Shown here: positions 18,478 through 27,980 of the stretch, piece by piece
Numbering within the stretch: position 1 is the stretch's first letter
Layout of the letters: each line of letters starts with the position of its first letter
NCBI GenBank assembly: GCA_963823675.1
Contig: CAWGMT010000016.1
Span: forward strand, 248,001 to 312,000
Direction: 5' to 3'
Length of the DNA: 64,000 nt
From: CAWGMT01 sp963823675
GTDB lineage: Bacteria > Planctomycetota > Planctomycetia > Isosphaerales > Isosphaeraceae
Notes under the pieces: model-generated
The model's database searches: none
Seen by the model: only the letters and a program-made list of their open reading frames with translations
What the model was told of the DNA's origin: nothing
Position numbers and translations under genes: made by a program

Positions 18478-18540
18478 TTTTTGGTAGAAAGCGCGTCGTC
18501 ATCACTGTCTTCGCAGCTTGCCGTTGGCTTTGTTTCGCAC
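18473..18540. repeat. 85-bp dispersed repeat, copy C (partial)
   Basis: Contains GGTAGAAAGCGCGTCGTC and TTCGCAGCTTGCCGTTGG. It lies just upstream of the antitoxin remnant on the minus strand. Confidence 0.55.
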
Positions 18541-18720
18541 CAACCGTAACCGCCCAATGCGTATCAGTTCTGTATCATAGGCGGCCTTCTTGAGTTTCCA
18601 ACTGGCGACGGCGGCAGAGGCGTGTTCGGCCGGGCTGGCCGGCTCATCGCCGTCAAAGGCGGCACGATCGGATCTAATGGCGCACCAGCCGCGCCAGGCC
18701 CCGACCAACCCTGGCGTTTC

Positions 18721-18957
18721 GATTTTTTGCGCGGTTTGCGCGGTTTGCGTTATTCTTCTATGAGCGAACGGGTTACGAGCGGGTTTTTGTCAATGATTTG
18801 TGTGGACTTATGGGTCTTTGCCGTTGGTCCCGAAATTCGTGACGGAGCCGGCGACGTCACGACCAGCGAAAACCGGGCAATCGGCCAAGTTGATAGAAAC
18901 TGCGTCGTCCTGAGAGTTTTTGCAGCTTACCGTGGGTTTGTTTTACAAACGTCACGA
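18721..18957. repeat. Composite repeat, copy 2 (contains 85-bp repeat copy D at 18872-18957)
   Basis: Same segment order as 17718-17950: a TTTTTTGCGCGGTTTGCG start, GGGTTACGAGCGGGTTTTTG, GGACTTATGGGTC, then the CCGGGCAATCGGCC repeat ending in AACGTCACGAAG. Confidence 0.55.
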
Positions 18958-18966
18958 AGCGAAACC

Positions 18967-19034
18967 GTCGGGCAATCGGGCAATCAGATAGAAAGCGCAC
19001 TGGTGTCAGAGTCTCCGCAGCTTGCCGTCTCACG
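18967..19034. repeat. 85-bp dispersed repeat, copy E
   Basis: Begins GTCGGGCAATCGGGCAATC, contains AGATAGAAAGCGC and CCGCAGCTTGCCGTC, and is truncated before the GGCTTCGTTTTG part. Confidence 0.55.
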
Positions 19035-19215
19035 GAGGTCGTCCTGAAGAGGTCCCTTTTCGGGACGCAACGTCGCCTCATCAGGGACAAGCATCAAATG
19101 CACCCATGAATGCTAACGGGACAAAGATGTCAAAATCGATGCCCGGCGAGAAAAACCTTGGTTCATCGATCGGAAGACGTCGTCTTTTTGGGAAGAGGGA
19201 AAACGACGACCGCCA

Positions 19216-19773
19216 ATGACTCAACACGCGACGGAACTCCTGGAGCCGTTCCGCAAGTACCTCAAGGTGCTGGCCGAGCTGCACCTCGACCGGAAGCTGC
19301 GCGGCAAGCTCGACCCCTCCGACGTGGTCCAGCAGACGATGCTGCGCGCCTACTCGGCCCTGGGGGAAGTGCGCGACCCCCGGCCAGAGGTACTGGTCGC
19401 CTGGCTGCGGCGGATCCTGGCCAGGACGCTGGCTGATGCGGCCAAGCACTACGATCGTGACAAGCGGGACGTCGCCCTGGAGCAGTCGCTGGAGGTCGAT
19501 CTGGACCGTTCCGCCTCGGGGTTCGCCGCCTGGCTGGCCGCCGACCAGACCTCGCCCAGCAGCCGCGCCGAGCGGAACGAGGAACTGCTTCGGATGGTCG
19601 AGGCCCTGGCGGAACTGCCCGAGCTCATGCGCGAGGTGATCGTGCTCAAGCACTGCCAGGGCTGGACGCTGCCGCAGATCGCCGAGCGGATCGGCCGGAG
19701 TGTCCCCTCCGTCGCCTCGCTATTGCGGCGAGGGCTGGAAGAACTGCGAAAACGGATGAAAATCGGGGAGTGA
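19216..19773 (+). CDS. ECF-type RNA polymerase sigma factor (planctomycete kinase-linked type)
   Basis: 185 residues. Region 2 is seen in LDPSDVVQQTMLRAYSAL and WLRRILARTLADAAKHYDRD. Region 4 is seen in VIVLKHCQGWTLPQIAERIG and VPSVASLLRRGLEELRKRM, a helix-turn-helix for the -35 element. It is followed after three bases by a membrane Ser/Thr kinase gene, the arrangement typical of planctomycete ECF sigma factors without a classical anti-sigma factor; regulation by phosphorylation is plausible but not shown by the sequence. Start ATG 19216 follows a purine-rich GGGAAGAGGGAAAACG stretch. Confidence 0.9.
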   Translation: MTQHATELLEPFRKYLKVLAELHLDRKLRGKLDPSDVVQQTMLRAYSALGEVRDPRPEVLVAWLRRILARTLADAAKHYDRDKRDVALEQSLEVDLDRSASGFAAWLAADQTSPSSRAERNEELLRMVEALAELPELMREVIVLKHCQGWTLPQIAERIGRSVPSVASLLRRGLEELRKRMKIGE

Positions 19774-19776
19774 CCC

Positions 19777-22700
19777 GTGACGACGCCCAACGACCCCACA
19801 ATGTCCCACGACTCGCTTGACGCGGTCATTGCCGCCTACATGCTGGCCGTCGAGGCTGGCGAAGTCCCCAACCGCCAGGCACTACTCGACCAACATCCCG
19901 AGCACGCCGACTCCCTCCGCGCCTTCTTCGCCGACCTGGACCGCATGGACCGCGTCGCCTCACCGCTGCGCGTGGCTGGCGGGCCGGACGAAACCGGCGC
20001 TGCCGAGGCCAATGGCCATACGGCGCTCCCGACGGTCCGCTACTTCGGCGACTACGAGCTCCTGGAGGAGATCGCCCGCGGTGGGATGGGGATCGTCTAC
20101 AAGGCACGGCAAGTGTCACTCAACCGGCTGGTCGCGCTCAAGATGATCCTCGCCGGCAGCTTCGCGTCCACCCGCGACATCCAGCGATTCCGCACAGAAG
20201 CCGAGTCCGCGGCCAACCTGGATCATCCCCACATCGTGCCGATCTACGAGGTCGGCGAGCACGAGGGCCAGCAATACTACTCGATGAAGTTCGTCGAGGG
20301 GACGTCGCTGGCGAAGCACGCCCAGAGCGATCCGCGCACGGAGGTCGAAGCCACGATCGGCGTGATCCGGGCCGTGCACCACGCCCACCAGCGCGGGGTG
20401 TTACATCGCGACCTGAAGCCGTCCAACGTCCTGGTCGATTCCCAGGGGACGCGGCTGGTCGCCGATTTCGGCCTGGCGAAGCGGCTGTCCGTTGACGATG
20501 GCTCATTCACCGAGACCGGCCAGGTGCTGGGCACCCCGAGGTACATGGCGCCCGAGCAAGCCGCCGGGCGAAAGGACCTGACGGTCGCGGCCGACGTCTA
20601 CAGCCTGGGCGTGATCCTCTACGAGCGGTTGACGGGACAAACGCCCTTCACCGGCGACAACGCGTTGACGCTCCTTCGCCAGGCTCGCGAATCGGAACCG
20701 CCGCGACCCTCGTCGATCCGGCCGGGGCTCGATAGAGATCTGGAAACGGTGGTGCTGAAGTGCCTGGAGAAGGAATCAGGCCGGCGTTATCCCTCCGCCG
20801 AGGCCCTTGCCGATGACCTCGCCAACTGGCTGGCCGGGCGGCCGATCGCGGCGCGGCCGGTGGGTCAGGCCGAGCGGTTCTGGCGCTGGTGCCGGCGTAA
20901 CCCGGCGGTGGCCGGACTGACCGCGGCGGTGGCCCTGGCACTGGTTCTCGGCGTGGTTGTCTCGAGTTTCTTCGCGGTCGCGGAGCGCCGAGGGCGAATC
21001 CGAGCCGAGCAGGCCGAGCAAGATGCGAAAGCCGCGAACGAGCGGACCGAGCGGACGTTCGTCCAGAGCCTGGCGCGGCCGCTCGATCTCGATGGCGATC
21101 AAGAGAACCATGGGACCTTGTCCGAACCAGAGACCGCGGCCCTCTGGGAGCTATCCCTCCAGCAGGATAAGCCGATTGGCCTGCGATTCCTGGAAGAGGC
21201 CACGCGCGACCCCATCGCCGTGCGCCAGCTACGCGCCCGGTCTGAACCGGCGCTGATCGCCGCGGTCGGACTCGACACCGCTCGACGCGAGCGCGCGTCG
21301 AGCTTGCTGCGCGAGCGGCTCCGCGACCAGCGCCTTCCGCTTTGGAGCAAGACCGAGGTGGGATTTGTCGCCCTGGAGCTCGAGGATAAGGCTGGTCCGG
21401 CATCGGAAGCCTGTGCCGGGACCATCGTCCAGGGGCTAGCGGGAGACCATCCCGAAAATCTCAATTTCTTCTGGAGATCCCATCTGATTGGAGCCTCAAA
21501 CCGGCTCGATCCGAGCATTGCCGCTCGTCTCCTTGCCGCCGAACTGCAACGGGAAACGGATGCGTATGATCGCTCTCTGGTGGCATCAACCCTGGCGACT
21601 CTGGCGAGTCGGTTAGAGCCGGCGGAGGCCGCACGCATCTGTCGTAAGCCCATTCAGATACTGGCGAACGCTTTGGTCGTGGAGACGGATTCAAACGCCC
21701 GCAACGCCATGGTAGGGGCCCTGGTCGGGTTGTCGGCGCGGATAGAACCGGCGGAGGCCGCAAAGATGCTAACGACCGCCTTAGCCCAGCAGAAGGAGGA
21801 CATTGGCCGCAAGGCTTTGGTGAAGGGCCTTTTGTCAATCTCGGCGCGGTTGGAGCCGGCCCAGGCCGCACGCGTCTGCGGCCAAGCCGCTCAGATCGTC
21901 GCTGAGGAAACGGGATATCATGACTGGCCCGGTCTAGAGAGTGAGCTGGCGACAGTCTCAGCGCGGTTCGAGCCGGCCCAGACCGCGCGGGTATGGGGCA
22001 AGGTCGCTCAATACCTGGTCACTGACTTAGCTCGGGAGACGAACGCCAATACTTGCACCGTGTGGGCGAGTTGTCTGGAAAGGGTGTCAGCGCGCCTAGA
22101 ACCGCCCGAGGCCGCACAGGTCTGCGGCCAGGCCGCCCTCACGCTTGTTGCCGCACTGGAGCGAGAGAAGGATGTTCAGGCCTGGGCATGGTTGGCGGAC
22201 GGTCTTGAATCGGTCGCGAGCCGAATGGAGCCAACCCAGGCCAGACACATCCGCGGCCAGGCCGCACGCCTGCTAATCCCCTCTATAGAGCGGATACCCT
22301 CGACGGTTTCTCTCGACGGGTACTACAATCCAGGGACGCAATGGGTGACTCTGGTGTCGAGTTGGATGACCCCGTCTGAGGCCGCTTCCATGCTGGCGGT
22401 GGCCGTAGAGCGGGCGGAGAATGCGGAGGTCCGTCACGCCTTTGTGCTGGGTCTCGCTTCTGCGGCAGGGCGACTGGAGGCGGCCGAGGATGCGAGAATC
22501 TGCCGTCGGGTCGCACGCGCCTTGATCGCCGCTCTGGGACGGGAGACGAACGTCTCTGCCTGCCCGTCGCTGACAGATGGGATTGTTGTCGTGGTGGGTC
22601 GGTTGGACAAGATCGAGGCGGCACAGATCTGCGGCGAGGCCGCCCAGGTGCTGGTCGCCTCGTTCGCGAGAGAGAAGGGCGCCCATGCCCGCTCTTCGTT

Positions 22701-23860
22701 GGCAAGTGCTCTGTCCAGAGTGTCGGAGCGGCTAGATCCGGCCGAGGCCGCACGGATTTGCGGACAGGCCGCACGCTCGCTTGCCGGCGCACTGGACCGA
22801 GAGAAGGATGACAATGCCCGCTCCTCATTGGCGTCAGGCCTAGCGTCTCTGGCGGGACTGGCGGATGGGTCCGAGGTCGTATCCCACCCCTTGGAAAACG
22901 CTCTGATACGCGAGACGAACGACAGCAGATTGGTTTCGATTGTGGTGTCGCTAGCGGGGCGGTCCGATCCGGCCGAGGCCGAAAGGATCTACGCCACGGC
23001 CGCTCGCGTGCTCGCAGTCGCGCTCGAGCACGAAAAGAATGGTGGTAAACGCTTCTGGTTGGCACTTGACTTGGCGTCCCTGGCACGCCGTTTCGATTCG
23101 CCGAAGTCCGCACCGATCTACGGTCAGGTCGCCCAATCGCTCGCTAAGGTGCTGGGGTGGGAGATAGATGAATCGTTCCGGAACACCATCGGCACAGCCC
23201 TCTCGTCGATAGCTGCCCGGATGGCTCCTGCCGAGTCCGTGCGTATCCTCGGTGCCGCTCTGAAACAGGCGTCGAATCCTTCTTGCCTCAAAGCCTTGGC
23301 GCAGATCCTGTCCGCTACGCTGAACCGGTTCGACGCCGCTGAGGCGCACCGCGTTTGTGACAAGTTACTCGGGTCGCTCGATCGCGATGCCTTTGAAACG
23401 ATCGCACCGGAATTGCTCCCGCAGCTCAAGCCTGATAGAGCTCATGCACTGGCCTGGGATCTGGCGTCCAGAATGTGTTCGGGGCCGGAGATCGACACAG
23501 AGACGCTTTCCCGAATCCTGACCGACACCAGCCGCGAGCAGCGAGCCCGTCGAGCGGCGCTCATGGCTCGGGCTGGGGGTCGAAGGGGTGCTGCAAGCGG
23601 CAATAGGCATTGCGGCCGAACCCCTCCCCTGCCGGCTGACGACGCCGGAACTGGTCGAGCTACTCAAGATGCCAACCTGCTTTGGCAAAGCCCGGCGCGT
23701 GGTCCTCGACCACCTCGGTAACCGATACAGGCGTCGGTTCGTCAATCACTGGGCCTTCGTCCGCTTCGTCACGGAACAAAAACTCGGCCTCGACTTCACA
23801 ACCCCGCCCAGACGACGCGATGACAAGGGGTCACCCAAACGGACGCGCACGCCGAAGTGA
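19777..23860 (+). CDS. Membrane Ser/Thr protein kinase with long HEAT-like repeat tail (one frame change)
   Basis: Hanks-type kinase. An N-terminal helical part (residues 1-85, DSLDAVIAAYMLAVEAGEV) is followed by the kinase domain (about 93-355): glycine loop RGGMGIVYKA, catalytic Lys122 in LVALKMI, HRDLKPSN at 210-217, DFGLAK at 230 and GTPRYMAPEQA at 252. A juxtamembrane WRWCRRN precedes a transmembrane helix (about 378-400). The rest, some 900 residues, consists of degenerate helical repeats with a recurring LEPAEAARICGQAAR pattern. Near 23560-23585 the frame changes; the true C-terminus (EPLPCRLTTPELVELLKMP, then FVRFVTEQKLGLDFTTPPRR) is in the new frame, giving about 1360 residues. The start is GTG 19777 after GGGGAGTGA, three bases from the sigma factor stop. 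It probably transmits a signal to that sigma factor. Confidence 0.88.
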
Positions 23861-23920
23861 ACGGGAATAGGCTTCGGCCCATTCTGGTGGACGAGGGCCA
23901 GGAACCTGGAGGAACGACCC

Positions 23921-24454
23921 GTGACGACGCCTAACGATCCGACGATGTCCCACGACTCGCTCGACGCGGTGATCGCCGCTTACATGTTGGCGGTTGAGGC
24001 CGGCGAGGTTCCCAACCGCCAAGAGCTGCTCGATCGGCACCGCGAGCACGCCGACGCACTGCGCGCCTTCTTCGCCGACCTGGACCGCATGGACCGCGTC
24101 GCCTCACCGCTGCGCGTGGCGGGCGGGCCGGACGAAACCGGCGCTGCCGAGGCCAATGGCCATACGGCGCTCCCGACGGTCCGCTACTTCTACTTCGGCG
24201 ACTACGAGCTGCTGGAGGAGACCGCCCGCGGCGGGATGGGGATCGCCTACAAGGCACGGCAGGTCTCGCTCAACCGCCTGGTCGCGCCGAAGATGATCCT
24301 CACCGGCAGCTTCGTGAACAATCCGGTATCAGAACATTTTGTTTTGTTACCAAAGTCTCCCAAGCCCCACATAGTGCCATCGTTTCGCGATCAGCTAGCA
24401 GGTCTGTTCCTATTCCCCTGCCTGTTGCAGCACCTCCTGGACCAGCGCGTCTGA
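23921..24454 (+). pseudogene. Partial duplicate of the kinase gene, truncated in the kinase N-lobe
   Basis: Bases 23915-24314 repeat the first 400 bases of the kinase gene upstream (19771-20165) with few changes, including the GTG start. The protein matches residues 1-129 and then runs into unrelated sequence from about 24315 (VNNPVSEHFVLLPK). It keeps the glycine loop (GGMGIAYKA) but reads VAPK where the parent has VALK, lacks HRD and DFG, and cannot be an active kinase. The 3' end overlaps the DUF3368 toxin gene on the other strand. The duplication looks fairly recent. Confidence 0.85.
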
Positions 24455-24868
24455 GACATGAAATTCGGCGACTATCAGCGCATCGACAAGGTCGCGAACG
24501 CTGGGAATGATGCCCTGCTCTTTGGCCCGCAGCAAGACGGCGAGCGTTCCCGTGACGGGCAAATTGAGCTGGCGTGCGGTCCGGCGCGCTTTCTTGTCAT
24601 CCAATATGATTCGCGCTGCCGATCGTTCGAGTGACAAGGCAATCGCTTCTGCTTCGCCTGCACCAAGACCCAGCCGCAGGGACTGAGCGAGTGGTTGATT
24701 CTGCACGGAATGAACTTGCACCCAGATCGGTAAAGTCCCGCCACATTCCTGGGCGACGGCGTCCGGCACCATGATCGTGCCGTAGAGTTGCTCCAGGATG
24801 CCGATTGATCCGACGGCATCGAGCCCGATCAAACAGCTACTGTTTGACACCGTAATACCGTCAGGCAT
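24410..24868 (-). CDS. DUF3368 PIN-like toxin
   Basis: 152 residues. The start (ITVSNSSCLIGLDAVGSIGI), LYGTIMVPDAV, the acidic GLGAGEAEAIALSLE segment and IILDDKKARRTARQLNLPVT are the conserved parts of DUF3368, a PIN-fold nuclease family used as toxins with UPF0175 antitoxins. In most DUF3368 members the first motif has Asn where VapC has Asp, as here (SNSS). It overlaps the end of the upstream antitoxin gene by eight bases. RNA cleavage is the expected activity. Confidence 0.85.
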   Translation of the reverse strand: MPDGITVSNSSCLIGLDAVGSIGILEQLYGTIMVPDAVAQECGGTLPIWVQVHSVQNQPLAQSLRLGLGAGEAEAIALSLERSAARIILDDKKARRTARQLNLPVTGTLAVLLRAKEQGIIPSVRDLVDALIVAEFHVSDALVQEVLQQAGE

Positions 24869-25082
24869 GCCCGAGATCGTCCTGCAACTCGCTGGCGGGG
24901 TAATCCATCACCGCTACTTTGTGCTTGCCCAGCAACTCCATGAACGAGCGCTTGGAATAACCCGCCAACTCGGCGGCCTGCCCACACGACAGGCGCCCGA
25001 TCTCGAACAGTTTCATGGCCAGATACAATCGCGCCTCGTCTTCGGTAACCGACGGCGGAATTGCGATCGTTGTTTGAGACAT
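24861..25082 (-). CDS. UPF0175 family antitoxin
   Basis: 73 residues. AIPPSVTEDEARLYLAMKLF followed by EIGRLSCGQAAELAGYSKR and SFMELLGKHKV is the UPF0175 pattern, a small helix-turn-helix-like protein that pairs with DUF3368 toxins. It is upstream of and overlaps the toxin gene on the minus strand, in the usual antitoxin-first order. It probably also represses its own operon. Confidence 0.88.
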   Translation of the reverse strand: MSQTTIAIPPSVTEDEARLYLAMKLFEIGRLSCGQAAELAGYSKRSFMELLGKHKVAVMDYPASELQDDLGHA

Positions 25083-25287
25083 GCTCGATCCTCACGCTCT
25101 CGTCAAGGTGTCGCCGGTCTCAGAGAGGGCAGCCGGCCAGTGCCACGTGCAGACGGCCAATCCACTGGTCCGAGAATCGGTTTGGAAGACCGAAACGACT
25201 TCCCATAATAACATTCTACACTTCCTCCCGTTGGATATGCTTTCGGCGAGCTTGCTTGAACGCGAAGCAGAATGGCTGAAGCCGGCC

Positions 25288-25955
25288 TCAAGCATCAGCC
25301 AGGACCTCCAGATTGTTGATCGTCGCTTCGAGCCGCGCGGTGTCGCGGGCCTCTCCGTGCTGTAGGTGTCTCAAGCGCCCGAGTTCCTCACGTGCCGTTG
25401 AAAGATCGCCTTCCTCCAGTGCGGCCTCGACGGCTTCGATTGCGCCTGCGCCGGTTGGGGTCCGCGAATCCGCTCCCATGACCTCTTCCAGGATCGGATT
25501 CGAATCCAGCCCATACGATTGAGCGGGGGCACGGCCAAGAGCCGCGTCGTTGAGCATTCGAATTTCTTCCGGTGCGACCTCACCAATCACCTGGGGCGAA
25601 TGCGTCGTGCAGACGAACTGAATTTTCGGGAAGGTCGATTTGAGATCGGTCGCCAGCCGGCGCTGCCATCGTGGGTGAAGGTGCACGTCGAGCTCGTCGA
25701 TCAGCACCACTCCGGGAGTTTGGGCCAACACATCGGGCAACGGTCCATTCGCATGAGCGGGGGTTTCCTCGGGAACCAGGTAATTATTCTGCGTTACTGC
25801 CTTGATGGCGATATCGGCCACCAGCGCCAGCATCATTCGCTGCCCTGCGCTCAAGTTGCTGAAGGGTTGTGCCCGTCCGTGGATTGGCGGTGCAGGTCGA
25901 GGTCGAGTGCGGCAAACATCTTGAAGTTCCGCAACTCCAAGCGGTCGATTCTCAT
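25288..25955 (-). pseudogene. Remnant of an AAA/OLD-like ATPase (internal deletion)
   Basis: From ATG 25955 the first 22 residues (MRIDRLELRNFKMFAALDLD) are the standard N-terminus of RecF/AAA_15-type ATPases. The normal continuation with Walker A (GxNGSGKT) and about 200 residues is missing. The sequence jumps, with a frame change near 25895, to IHGRAQPFSNLSAGQRMMLA, then Walker B VVLIDELDVHLHPRW and FVCTTHSPQVIGE, ending at 25288. The C-terminal half is well preserved, so the deletion may be recent. Relatives act alone or as the ATPase of defence modules. Without Walker A it cannot hydrolyse ATP. Confidence 0.75.
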
Positions 25956-26115
25956 GACGATCTCCTTGGATCGGCCTCTCATCCGATGTTCGAGGCAGCA
26001 GCCCTTACTCTCTCGCACATTTTTATCATAAGCGGCGAGGTTCGGATGCCTGATCTGTTCTGCTAAGGATCAAAATTCTTCGCGCCGGCGCAAGTTTCTG
26101 GGACCCAAACGTCGT

Positions 26116-26192
26116 TAACCCGGAGCCAACGGCGACGGCGACCATTCCGGCTTGAGGAGTGAGTAAACGCCGTCGCCGTTGGCTCCGGGTTA
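26116..26192. terminator. Perfect 25-bp inverted repeat, 27-base loop
   Basis: The arms at 26116-26140 and 26168-26192 are exact reverse complements of each other (outer end TAACCCGGAGCC). It lies 30 bases beyond the stop of the leftward TPR/HEAT gene, so a terminator role is possible. The length, perfection and large loop would also fit the ends of a small non-autonomous mobile element. Confidence 0.6.
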
Positions 26193-26221
26193 CAGTGAGT
26201 TTTCGATCGCTCGAATGTCTC

Positions 26222-27814
26222 TTAGCGGTCTTTGTCAGCCTTGGTCTCCGCATTCCGCTTCGTTCGAGCCTCGTCGGCCGCTCGTCGAGCGTTCCGCTGT
26301 TGCTCCCACGCTCGCGCCAGTTTCTTGGCCTGATCCGTGCCGACCTTTTTGAGCAGGTAGTTCCCCAACATATAGGTCGTGTAGGCCTCATCCGGCCTCA
26401 GCGACTTTTCCAGCGCGGCGACATGCTGCGGATCTCTGGTAAGGCGATAAAGCGCGGCCCAGCAGTAGGCCGCGGTCTGCGGGTCGTGGGTCCCAGCATC
26501 AAGCGCCCGTCGCGCCTCGGGTGTGTCGAAGGCCCCGAGCGCCATCGCCGCACGAGCCCGCGCCGAACTGCGGTCGATCAGAGGCCCATGCTCCCGCGCG
26601 GCGTTAGCGTCGCCGGGATTGAGCACCTGGACCAGGGGCCCGACAGCACGCGGGTCGCCAAGGTCATCCAGCGCTCCGGCAATGTCCATGTCCATGGCAA
26701 ACCCGCGAAGATCGCCCGGCAGCATTTGCACCAAGTAGTCGAAGAGCCCATCCGCCTTTCGCCGGGCGAGGATATGCGCCGTGCTCTTGATCGTGCACGT
26801 GCTTCGAGCGCCCTTGAGCAGCGCTTGCAGTAACGGGGTTGTCTTGGCGCCACGCGCTTCCAGCGCTTCGAATGCCTCTGCTTCCAGCGTGTTATGCGGG
26901 TGCGACCAGCACACGGTCGCCAGAAACTCAGCGGCACGCGCGGAGGGATCGCCGATAAGTTTCCGAACCAAATCCTCTTGATCCAGACCGTCGAGCGCCT
27001 TCACATTTTCTTCCGAGTAAACGAGGGTGCAGAACGCGGGCAACCGCTGGTAGAACACCGCTTTCTTTCGGCTTTGCTCGGCTTCTGCGGCCTGGCCGTT
27101 CTGCTTCTGAATGTCGGCGAGCGCGTCGTGAGCTTCGGCTAATCGTGGGTTGAGCTCGATCGCCTGTTTCAGATGTTGTCGTGCTTCGTCGGATCGGCCG
27201 GCTTTTTGAGTTGCCAACCCCAGGCCCAAGTGGTATTCGCCGTTCCTGGGCTCGCGCTCGACGAGGGATTTCCAGACCGCAGCCGCGCGATCATGTTTCC
27301 CCTGCGCGGAGTAGACGGATGCCAGAGCACTCGCAGCCCTGGGCTCGCCGGGGCAAAGCTTCCGCGCCTTCTCGTACGCCGTTGCGGCTTGTTCCAGGCA
27401 CGAGCGCTTGAATTGCTCCTCCTTGGCCTCGTTCTTGCTCGGGTTGACGGCGACCATTCCGCGGCGGTAACTCACCGTCGGCCCGTCGTTTCCCTGGCGA
27501 TGACGAATCTCGCCAATCGCCATCAATAAGCGTAAGTCCGACTCGGCACCAGTCAGGCCCGCTTCCCACACCGTCACCGCCTCGTCGGGCTGTCCGTCGA
27601 AGTCAAGGACACGACCCAACACGAACCGTGCGTGCACGTCTTCCGCGCTCTTATCCAGACACGCGCGTAAGACCTGGATTGCGCGATCAACGTTGCCCTG
27701 GTTGGCAAGCTGGACGGCTTGCTCGGTTGGTGAATCCTCCTGTGCCGTGAATACGGACGCCGGCGAGAAACACGCCCAAGCCGCCATGAGAAACAGAGCG
27801 AATCGAGCTGCCAT
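26222..27814 (-). CDS. Exported TPR and HEAT-repeat protein
   Basis: 530 residues. A signal peptide (ALFLMAAWACFSPASVFTA) is followed by TPR units (residues about 25-270; for example NQGNVDRAIQVLRACLDKS and AGRSDEARQHLKQAIELNPR) and a HEAT-like second half (GDPRAVGPLVQVLNPGDA; SSARARAAMALGAFDTPEA). The C-terminal tail is strongly charged (RRAADEARTKRNAETKADK). ATG 27814 is chosen because GGGGGAG lies just upstream and the signal peptide begins there; the frame is open upstream without coding character. Periplasmic scaffold role inferred; partners unknown. Confidence 0.8.
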   Translation of the reverse strand: MAARFALFLMAAWACFSPASVFTAQEDSPTEQAVQLANQGNVDRAIQVLRACLDKSAEDVHARFVLGRVLDFDGQPDEAVTVWEAGLTGAESDLRLLMAIGEIRHRQGNDGPTVSYRRGMVAVNPSKNEAKEEQFKRSCLEQAATAYEKARKLCPGEPRAASALASVYSAQGKHDRAAAVWKSLVEREPRNGEYHLGLGLATQKAGRSDEARQHLKQAIELNPRLAEAHDALADIQKQNGQAAEAEQSRKKAVFYQRLPAFCTLVYSEENVKALDGLDQEDLVRKLIGDPSARAAEFLATVCWSHPHNTLEAEAFEALEARGAKTTPLLQALLKGARSTCTIKSTAHILARRKADGLFDYLVQMLPGDLRGFAMDMDIAGALDDLGDPRAVGPLVQVLNPGDANAAREHGPLIDRSSARARAAMALGAFDTPEARRALDAGTHDPQTAAYCWAALYRLTRDPQHVAALEKSLRPDEAYTTYMLGNYLLKKVGTDQAKKLARAWEQQRNARRAADEARTKRNAETKADKDR

Positions 27815-27980
27815 GGTCGTTCTCCCCCTCGGGCAGACGAAACACTGCCAAACCACATCTGACAATTGTAGTATGGCTTGGTCGCGCGGCAGTCTCAAGA
27901 GGAAATGAAATTTGCTTGTCCCAGGCTTCTCTCGTGCGCGAATACCGCGACGGGTGCCTCGCCACTCTCCAGGGTGACCC

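Larger units (their letters stand above)
17302..19215. other. Repeat-rich non-coding region
   Basis: About 1.9 kb with no intact gene. It holds heptamer arrays (17438-17458, 17661-17702), a 29-bp tandem array (17470-17604), five diverged copies of a roughly 85-bp repeat, two copies of a larger composite of about 240 bp, and a broken antitoxin-like ORF on the minus strand (18263-18477). Long ORFs exist here in all three plus frames, but they arise from the 29-bp array being read in shifting frames and have no protein similarity between frames. Confidence 0.7.

Noticed and set aside
18502..18708. 68-codon minus-strand ORF with WKLKKAAYDTELIRIGRLRL
   Set aside because: The middle part looks somewhat protein-like, but I cannot match it to a family, and its end runs into repeat copy C. 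I left it as possible debris rather than a gene.
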